NCBI GenBank assembly: GCA_965524675.1
Contig: CBERPN010000261.1
Span: 1-6,476 of the forward strand
Length of the DNA: 6,476 nt
Reading direction: 5' to 3'
DNA from: CALLQB01 sp036479275
GTDB lineage: Bacteria > Actinomycetota > Acidimicrobiia > Acidimicrobiales > SHLQ01
Part shown: positions 1 to 5,065 of the stretch, in pieces
Numbering within the stretch: position 1 is the first letter of the stretch
How the letters are laid out: each line of letters begins with the position of its first letter
Translations under genes and position numbers: made by a program
Notes under the pieces: generated by a model
Database searches by the model: none
Told to the model about the DNA's origin: nothing
The model's input: the letters and a program-made list of their open reading frames with translations, nothing else

Positions 1-70
1 CGAGGAGTACCACGAAGAAGTCTCTTCGACTCCTGATCTACTGTCGACGGCGTCGGTCGAAGTGGTCTGA
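1..70 (+). CDS. C-terminal tail of an unidentified upstream protein (partial)
   Basis: Reading from base 2, an open frame runs to a TGA at 68-70. It gives about 22 residues ending in LLSTASVEVV, with an acidic start (EEYHEEV). The left edge of the window removes the rest, so no family can be named. Its stop lies only three bases before the ATG of the acyltransferase gene. The two are therefore probably co-transcribed, and this gene is likely another member of the same polysaccharide cluster. The reading rests on one open frame of modest length plus the tight junction, so it is probable rather than certain. Confidence 0.55.
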   Translation, partial: EEYHEEVSSTPDLLSTASVEVV

Positions 71-73
71 TCG

Positions 74-1303
74 ATGACAAACGCCGGCGCAGAACCGGCC
101 GCGCCAACGAATGCCGCGACAGCGACGAAGCCATCACTGGCTCCAAGACCTCGCTTCGAATGCATCGATGGACTCCGCGCCGTCGCGGCGTTGTTGGTCT
201 TCTTGCACCATGTCGGATTTTTGAGTGGAGCCACATACAACACCCGGGTCGGTCGGCTGCTCGGCCGCTTCGATGTGGGGGTGCCGATCTTCTTCGCCAT
301 CTCCGGCTTCCTGCTGTTTTACCCACACGCCCGAGCCCTGTTCGACGACACCGATCTGGGAGCTATTCGACGCTTCTATGTCCGCAGGTTCTTCCGGATC
401 TACCCGGCGTACTGGGCGATTCTGGGTTTGGTGTTTTTACTCGTCCGCTTTGAAGCACGAGGCGGCGAGTATCTGCTGCATGTGCTGCTCCTACAAATCT
501 ACAAGGGCGAAGCCTTCCTTGAAGGAATGTCGCAATCGTGGAGTCTCGCCGTCGAAGTTTCCTTCTACCTCAGCTTGCCGTTGTTGGTCCGGGGACTGCA
601 CCGGCTGGTAGTCGGGCAGTCGGTTGGCGTAAGGGCCGTCAGGCTGTTGGGCGCAATGGCGGCGCTGGTGGCGCTGAGCACGCTTTGGCGAGCGTTCGTA
701 TATGCGTCGGATATGCACGATCGTTCTGTGCTTTGGCTTCCCGGCACGATCGACTATTTCGCGATCGGGATGGCTCTCGCAACAATCTCGGTGTGGGCAC
801 AACGGAGCGAAGTTGGGGCCGAACTGGCAGCAATGTTGGGACGCCACGATCTGCGATGGTGGCTGGCTGCGACGTCGGTTCTGATATTTGTCGCCTACCA
901 ACTCGATCTGGCGCTTGGCCTCGACCGAGCGTCGTGGCACCAAGAGCTGTTTCGACAACTCGGCTACGACGTGGTGGCCCTCGCTGTGCTCGTACCGGTC
1001 GTGTTCGGCGACTCGGAGCGTGGGCTCATCCGTCGAATACTTCGCTGGCGGCCACTGGCCGCCATGGGAACCATCTCTTACAGCTTCTATTTGTGGCACT
1101 TGGCGATAATAGAGACCTGGATCGATCGACGCGACCTGGCTACATCGTTCGGTTTTCTTGACTGGACCAAGGAATCTCTTGTCGGCTGGACGATGTTTGA
1201 GATCACGGTCGGGAGCTTGCTGGTCACTACCGCGCTCGCTACCGTCACCTATTACATCGTTGAACGACCGCTGCTCGCATGGTCGCGATCCATCGCACCA
1301 TGA
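74..1303 (+). CDS. Acyltransferase-3 family (OafA/YrhL-type) membrane O-acyltransferase
   Basis: The 409-residue protein matches the acyltransferase-3 family of multi-spanning membrane enzymes. These move acetyl, succinyl or other acyl groups onto extracytoplasmic polysaccharides or lipids. Seen in the sequence: a polar, Ala/Pro/Thr-rich N-terminus (1-27), then IDGLRAVAALLVFLHH at 31-46. R35 and H46 are spaced as in the family's R-X10-H motif. Next come DVGVPIFFAISGFLLF (67-82), RRFFRIYPAYW (104-114), SWSLAVEVSFYLSLPLL (155-171), ISYSFYLWHL (334-343) and the family-typical end TYYIVERPLL (392-401). About ten hydrophobic segments are spread along the chain. Length is normal for a stand-alone AT3 protein, and there is no C-terminal SGNH domain like that of OafB-type fusions. 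The ATG lies three bases after the upstream stop with only a weak purine-rich GAAGTGG before it. The stop overlaps the next start as ATGA. The family call is firm. Acyl group and acceptor are unknown; the neighbours suggest an envelope glycan. Confidence 0.93.
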   Translation: MTNAGAEPAAPTNAATATKPSLAPRPRFECIDGLRAVAALLVFLHHVGFLSGATYNTRVGRLLGRFDVGVPIFFAISGFLLFYPHARALFDDTDLGAIRRFYVRRFFRIYPAYWAILGLVFLLVRFEARGGEYLLHVLLLQIYKGEAFLEGMSQSWSLAVEVSFYLSLPLLVRGLHRLVVGQSVGVRAVRLLGAMAALVALSTLWRAFVYASDMHDRSVLWLPGTIDYFAIGMALATISVWAQRSEVGAELAAMLGRHDLRWWLAATSVLIFVAYQLDLALGLDRASWHQELFRQLGYDVVALAVLVPVVFGDSERGLIRRILRWRPLAAMGTISYSFYLWHLAIIETWIDRRDLATSFGFLDWTKESLVGWTMFEITVGSLLVTTALATVTYYIVERPLLAWSRSIAP

Positions 1304-2742
1304 GCGCCACAGTCACACCCACAGCCGCCGCCGAGGTCGTGGCCAGGCCGCAGTTGACCCAGGGCGACTATCGCCGTCAGTGGTGGTGGATGGTGTCGCT
1401 GCTAGCACTGCTCGGGTTGGCGCTGCGGGTGTGGTACATCTTGGCCTTTCGCCAAGACCCGATCAGCAATCAACTGCCGAGTGGGCTGGTTTATGAAACG
1501 TCGGTGTGGGGCGATGGCTTGGTCTTTCATCAACAGGCCAACCTGCTCGCCGATGGTGAAGGGCTGATCTCGCCGCTGCCTTTTGAGCTTCAAGGCATCC
1601 GCCAGCAATCGGCCGATCATCCGCCGGTCTATACGCTCTACCTAGCCTTCTTTTCGCTGATTGGAGTCCGTAGCGAGCTGGGTCACATGCTCGTATCAGC
1701 ACCACTCGGTGCAATGGCGGCGATCACCTTTGCCCTGTTGGGCCGGCGGGTCGCGGGCCCAAAGGTTGGGTTAATCGCGGCAGCATTCGGTGCGCTCGAT
1801 CCCAACATTTGGCCGTTTCCTGGCTTCGTGCTCAGCGAAACCGTCACCATTCCGTTGGCAGCGCTCGTGGCACTGTTCGCGTATCGCGTCTGGGATAAGC
1901 CATCGGCGCGAGAGGCCGCCGGACTTGGCTTGATGCTCGGTTTGGCCATCCTCGCTCGAGCCGAACTTGCGATCATTTCGGTGGTGGCGATAATTCCGCT
2001 GATGATGTTGTTGCGTCAGGTAAACCTGTCGAGGCGTGTCGGGCTTCTTGCGATAGCCGGGTTGGTGTCAGGCTTGGTCGTGATGCCGTGGATTGGCTAC
2101 AACCTCTCGCGCTTTGAAGAACCTGTGTACCTTTCGATCGGACTCGACTATTCGCTTGTTCAAGGCAACTGCGACGAGAGCTACAGCGATGACCTCTTGG
2201 GTTATTACTGGCTCGGTTGCCAAGGCGAAGCGTTAGAGGGAACCGGCCTCGACGTCGCCGACCAAGCGATTGGTTCGTTGCGGCTGCGCGAGGTGGCCCT
2301 CGACTACATCGCCGAACACCCGCGCCGAGCGGTCAAGGCCGTCTTCGCTCGCCTCGGCCGCGTGCTCGGGATCTTTCACCCACTCCAACAGGTGAGGCTC
2401 AATTCTTTCATCGCCGGCCGCGAACCCTGGCTAGCCAACTTCGGTGTGCTGGTTTATTACCCGATGGCGGCATTGGCTATAGCGGGCACAACCATCCTGC
2501 GACGCCGGGGAGTGTTAGTCCTACCGCTAGTGGGTCTAATCGTCACTTCCCTAATCGCTGTGGCGATGACCCTGGCGGTGCTTCGCTACCGGGCGTCGGC
2601 GCAACCGGCACTCGCGGTTTTGTCGGCAGTGGCACTAGAACGTGGTTGGTCATTCATTCAAAGGGCCCTCGGCGAGGGCCACGAATCGCCCAGTTCGGTG
2701 CTAACAACTTCTGCCGCGGATAGTTTGGCCCACGATGGGTAG
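1300..2742 (+). CDS. GT-C membrane glycosyltransferase, family 39 (PMT_2/ArnT-like)
   Basis: From the ATG at 1300 the protein has 480 residues, the usual size for bacterial GT39-type enzymes. These take a sugar from a polyprenyl-phosphate donor and transfer it on the outer membrane face. After a short cytoplasmic N-terminus and a first helix (about 29-50), a first external loop carries WGDG (70-73, D72 the likely catalytic acid/base) and ADHPP (105-109). Further family features are LSET (178-181), ARAE (219-222), MPWIGYNLSRF (272-282) and RYRASAQPALAVL (439-451) near the last helix. An external loop holds C291 and C307, which could form a disulfide. I prefer ATG 1300 because it overlaps the previous stop as ATGA; ATG 1279 would add seven residues inside the preceding gene. 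Neither has a clear Shine-Dalgarno sequence, so translation is probably coupled. The gene ends eight bases into the GT2 gene, whose product is a candidate supplier of its donor. Sugar and acceptor cannot be assigned. Confidence 0.9.
   Translation: MSATVTPTAAAEVVARPQLTQGDYRRQWWWMVSLLALLGLALRVWYILAFRQDPISNQLPSGLVYETSVWGDGLVFHQQANLLADGEGLISPLPFELQGIRQQSADHPPVYTLYLAFFSLIGVRSELGHMLVSAPLGAMAAITFALLGRRVAGPKVGLIAAAFGALDPNIWPFPGFVLSETVTIPLAALVALFAYRVWDKPSAREAAGLGLMLGLAILARAELAIISVVAIIPLMMLLRQVNLSRRVGLLAIAGLVSGLVVMPWIGYNLSRFEEPVYLSIGLDYSLVQGNCDESYSDDLLGYYWLGCQGEALEGTGLDVADQAIGSLRLREVALDYIAEHPRRAVKAVFARLGRVLGIFHPLQQVRLNSFIAGREPWLANFGVLVYYPMAALAIAGTTILRRRGVLVLPLVGLIVTSLIAVAMTLAVLRYRASAQPALAVLSAVALERGWSFIQRALGEGHESPSSVLTTSAADSLAHDG
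2664..2680 (+). repeat. Perfect GC-rich inverted repeat (7-bp stem, 3-base loop)
   Basis: GGCCCTC at 2664-2670 and GAGGGCC at 2674-2680 are exact reverse complements around a GGC loop. The hairpin lies within the last codons of the GT39 gene, about 55 bases before the GT2 start. No T-run follows, so it does not look like an intrinsic terminator. It could be an mRNA structure near the gene junction, or a chance product of GC-rich coding sequence. Confidence 0.4.
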
Positions 2743-3460
2743 CGCTCCAAAAACAATGATTGTGATCCCCGCATTCAACGAGGAGAATTCCCTGCCCGAA
2801 GTTTTGGCTCATCTCGCCTTGGTCGTCCCAGACCACACGGTTGTAGTCGTCGACGACGGATCATCTGATCGCACCTACCATGTTGCCCGTCGATCCGGCG
2901 TAAATTGCCTACGACTACCCTTCAACCTCGGAATTGGCGGCGCACTCCGAGCCGGGTTTCGGTTCGCTTTCGAGCAGGGTTTCGACCGAGTGGTTCAATT
3001 CGATGCCGACGGTCAACACGATGCCCACCAGATAATCGAACTGTTGGACGGAATCGACCAGGGAGCAGATCTTGTAATCGGTAGTCGTTTTGCCGGTGTC
3101 GGCGATTACAACGTTGGCCGAGCACGGTACGCAGGAATGGGTGTATTGCGGGTTCTAGTGCGCGCGTTGAGCGGCCAGAAATTCACCGACACCTCGTCGG
3201 GATTCCGGGCGATTAGCCGACGGCTACTAGGACACTTCGCGGTCGACTACCCCCTCGAGTACATGGATTCCACCGAGGCTCTTATCACGGCATGCCGCTT
3301 GGGTTACGACGTGAGAGAGGTGCCTGTAACTATGCACGAGCGTTCGGGTGGCGAGGCATCGAATCGAAGCTTTCGGCTGGTGTACAACTACCTGCGACTG
3401 CTGGTTGTATTGGCTACCTCGGCGCGTCGAAAGGCGCCTGCCTTGGGCGAGAATCCATGA
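2735..3460 (+). CDS. Family 2 glycosyltransferase, polyprenyl-phosphate hexose synthase type (DPM1-like)
   Basis: This 241-residue GT-A protein resembles enzymes that move a sugar from a nucleotide sugar to polyprenyl phosphate on the cytoplasmic membrane face. Motifs in order: IPAFNEE (11-17), VVDDGSSDRT (38-47, nucleotide binding), NLGIGGALRAGF (64-75), the metal-binding DADG (90-93), GSRF (116-119), DTSSGFRAISRR (152-163) and ERSGGEASNR (202-211). The end (about 215-232) is hydrophobic with trailing Arg and Lys. It looks like a membrane-contacting helix rather than the two-helix membrane domain found in some relatives. The start overlaps the GT39 gene by eight bases. An in-frame ATG at 2756 (M8) is an alternative that keeps every motif; neither has a strong ribosome-binding site. 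The stop overlaps the DUF2304 start as ATGA, and a GT2-DUF2304 pair is a recurring bacterial arrangement. The fold and class are firm. Whether the product is polyprenyl-phospho-mannose, -glucose or another lipid sugar is unknown. Confidence 0.92.
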   Translation: MGSAPKTMIVIPAFNEENSLPEVLAHLALVVPDHTVVVVDDGSSDRTYHVARRSGVNCLRLPFNLGIGGALRAGFRFAFEQGFDRVVQFDADGQHDAHQIIELLDGIDQGADLVIGSRFAGVGDYNVGRARYAGMGVLRVLVRALSGQKFTDTSSGFRAISRRLLGHFAVDYPLEYMDSTEALITACRLGYDVREVPVTMHERSGGEASNRSFRLVYNYLRLLVVLATSARRKAPALGENP

Positions 3461-3852
3461 GCACCGGGGCTCACCTACTACTAATAGCGGTAACCGGCGG
3501 GACGATCTATGTGATCCTTCGTTTGGTTCGCCGCCAAGTCTTGCGAGCGAAGTATTCGTTGCTGTGGGTTACCGTCGGGTTTGGATTGTTGCTGATAGCG
3601 GCCTGGCCAGCGCTGCTCGACCTCATCGCCAACTCGCTCGGGGTCAACTATCAACCAGCACTGTTCTTAATGCTAGCGGTGGCCTTTTTGCTGATACTGG
3701 TCGTTCATTTCTCGTTCGAACTTTCGCGCCTAGAGAGTCGAGTACGCACATTGGCAGAAGAGATCGCGCTGCTGCGCCACGATGCCGACATTCGCACGCC
3801 CGAACTAAGCGACGACGCAGACTCGATTTCGGATGAGGGGCGAGACGAGTAG
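3457..3852 (+). CDS. DUF2304 family small membrane protein
   Basis: The 131-residue protein starts at ATG 3457, overlapping the GT2 stop as ATGA. The open frame extends upstream to 3292, but that part lies wholly inside the GT2 gene. It has three hydrophobic segments (about 6-24, 34-54 and 66-86) with basic residues between the first two (RLVRRQVLRAKYSLLW, 22-37). A heptad-like helix follows (ELSRLESRVRTLAEEIALL, 88-106), then a strongly acidic tail (109-131). This three-helix-plus-short-coiled-coil plan is that of DUF2304, whose biochemical role I do not know to be established. Members are often found beside DPM1-like GT2 genes. By inference it may anchor or regulate the adjacent GT2 enzyme, which has no full membrane domain, or help handle its lipid product. 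A weak GGGCGA lies just upstream of the start. Family call good, function open. Confidence 0.85.
   Translation: MSTGAHLLLIAVTGGTIYVILRLVRRQVLRAKYSLLWVTVGFGLLLIAAWPALLDLIANSLGVNYQPALFLMLAVAFLLILVVHFSFELSRLESRVRTLAEEIALLRHDADIRTPELSDDADSISDEGRDE
3835..3840 (+). promoter_or_regulatory. Probable ribosome-binding site for the GT4 gene
   Basis: GAGGGG lies 11 bases before the GTG at 3852, inside the last codons of the DUF2304 gene. It supports the GTG start, which overlaps the preceding TAG by one base, over the internal ATG at 3960. The spacing is slightly long, so support is moderate. Confidence 0.4.
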
Positions 3853-5060
3853 TGCTGACGCCTCGACGAAAGACGACTACCCCCAACGTTTCGCTCGGCC
3901 TCGACGAGCTGGTCAAGCTCGGCGATCTTGCCGCATCGGCCGGGATTCGAAGAGTTCATATGTTGGCTTGGCGAGACTTGGCCGACGTCGAGGCCGGTGG
4001 TTCCGAGATCCATGCCGCGACCGTCGCTAAACTTTGGGCAGAGGCCGGGCTCGATGTCACGATGCGCACCAGCTGGGCACAAGGGGCCCCTACCGAAGCG
4101 CAACGAGACGGCTACCGGGTAGTCCGCCGTGCAGGCCGCTACATGGTGTTTCCGCGCTCAATCGTTTCAGAGCTTTCGGGGCGACTCGGCCAGCGCGATG
4201 CAGTCGTCGAGATATGGAATGGCGTGCCCTTCTTCTCTCCGGTGTGGGCTCGTGGCCCCAGAATTGTGTTTCTGCATCACCATCACGACAAGATGTGGCC
4301 GCTGACCCTAGGGCCGAAGCTAGCAAGGGTTGGAAGCACTCTCGAAACACGGCTAGCGCCTCCGTTTTACCGAAACACTCAGATCGTTACGCTTTCGCAT
4401 TCCTCTAAGGCGGAGCTGATCGAGCATTTAGGGTTCCGCGAGAATCAGATGACTGTGGTGCCGCCCGGTATCGACCCGCGATTCACCCCGGGCGAGAAGA
4501 GCCCAACCCCTCTGATCGTTGCCGTTGGCCGGTTGATGACCTCCAAACGCTTCGATCTGTTGATCAGCCTGGTAGAGCGGCTGCGCAATGCCCACCCAGA
4601 TCTCGAACTGGTGATCGTTGGAGAAGGCTACGAACAAGACAACCTTGAAGACTTGCTAAGAAATCTCGATGCCGAACAGTGGGTGACCCTCGCCGGGAGC
4701 GTTTCAGACGACGAGCTCGTCGACCTCTACCGCCGGGCCTGGATTGTGGCAAGCACCTCGATCGCCGAGGGTTGGGGCATGACCCTCACCGAGGCAGCCG
4801 CCTGCGCAACCCCGGCCGTAGCGACCGATATCGCAGGTCATCGCGACTCGGTGGCCGATCAAGAATCGGGGCTGCTGGCCAGTAGCGATGAACAATTCAT
4901 CAAACACCTTTCAAGACTGCTCGACGACGACTCCTACCGCAAGCAACTCAGCGACGGAGCCATACAGCACGCCAGTCGGTTCACGTGGGCGGCGACAGCA
5001 CGCGGGGCACTCGAGGTGCTGGTAGCTGACGCTCACCGCAAGGGTCGGGGACCAAACTGA
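3852..5060 (+). CDS. Family 4 glycosyltransferase (GT-B fold)
   Basis: The 402-residue protein is a retaining GT-B enzyme that uses a nucleotide sugar at the cytoplasmic membrane face. The N-terminal domain has HMLAWRDL (36-43) and the glycine-rich EAGGSEIH (47-54), then FLHHHHDKMW (140-149) and a typical linker APPFYRNTQIVTLSHSS (169-185). The C-terminal domain has VVPPGID (202-208), VGRLMTSKRFDLL (225-237; R227 and K232 are the usual phosphate contacts), VIVGEGY (254-260), the EX7E pair E306/E314 in AEGWGMTLTE, and TDIAGHRDSV (325-334). All key residues are present. The GTG start overlaps the previous TAG and has GAGGGG upstream. The only in-frame ATG near the fold is at 3960 (M37), close to where relatives seem to begin, so residues 1-36 may be an extension or a misplaced start. 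Family call firm. Donor and acceptor are unknown; context suggests it extends a lipid-linked glycan or glycolipid. Confidence 0.92.
   Translation: MLTPRRKTTTPNVSLGLDELVKLGDLAASAGIRRVHMLAWRDLADVEAGGSEIHAATVAKLWAEAGLDVTMRTSWAQGAPTEAQRDGYRVVRRAGRYMVFPRSIVSELSGRLGQRDAVVEIWNGVPFFSPVWARGPRIVFLHHHHDKMWPLTLGPKLARVGSTLETRLAPPFYRNTQIVTLSHSSKAELIEHLGFRENQMTVVPPGIDPRFTPGEKSPTPLIVAVGRLMTSKRFDLLISLVERLRNAHPDLELVIVGEGYEQDNLEDLLRNLDAEQWVTLAGSVSDDELVDLYRRAWIVASTSIAEGWGMTLTEAAACATPAVATDIAGHRDSVADQESGLLASSDEQFIKHLSRLLDDDSYRKQLSDGAIQHASRFTWAATARGALEVLVADAHRKGRGPN
5047..5051 (+). promoter_or_regulatory. Possible ribosome-binding site for the AftD-like gene
   Basis: GGGGA near the end of the GT4 gene is the only Shine-Dalgarno-like run before the AftD-like frame. 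It lies 5 bases from a CTG at 5057 (which overlaps the GT4 stop as CTGA), 14 from TTG 5066 and 17 from TTG 5069. It does not settle which start is used. Confidence 0.25.
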
Positions 5061-5065
5061 CCGCA

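Noticed and set aside
536..568. Acyltransferase segment SWSLAVEVSFYL lacks the second Glu of the common VEEQFYL form
   Set aside because: As I recall, EV-type variants are common in actinobacterial members of the family, and the other key motifs are intact, so this is not evidence of an inactive enzyme.
491..1099. Long reverse-strand open frame (202 codons) inside the acyltransferase gene
   Set aside because: It lies entirely antisense to a well-supported membrane enzyme. Its product is rich in Arg, His, Gln and Pro with no recognisable domain, as expected of a shadow frame in GC-rich coding DNA.
1279..1299. Upstream ATG giving seven more residues on the GT39 protein
   Set aside because: It has no ribosome-binding site and adds no recognisable sequence. 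The ATGA overlap at 1300 matches the other junctions, so it is preferred though not proven.
2217..2723. Forward open frame of 168 codons within the GT39 gene
   Set aside because: Its translation is a low-complexity Arg/Pro/Gly mix in the wrong frame, and the GT39 frame carries conserved motifs through the same region.
3292..3456. Longer N-terminus for the DUF2304 protein
   Set aside because: The extra 55 residues lie wholly inside the GT2 gene, are polar and not family-like. The ATG at 3457 overlaps the GT2 stop as ATGA and puts the first helix at the normal place.
4275..4290. Run of four histidines (HHHHD) in the GT4 protein as a possible metal site
   Set aside because: The position matches the 'FLHH-H--MW' segment usual for this GT4 subgroup, so it is better read as part of the fold than as a new metal-binding site.
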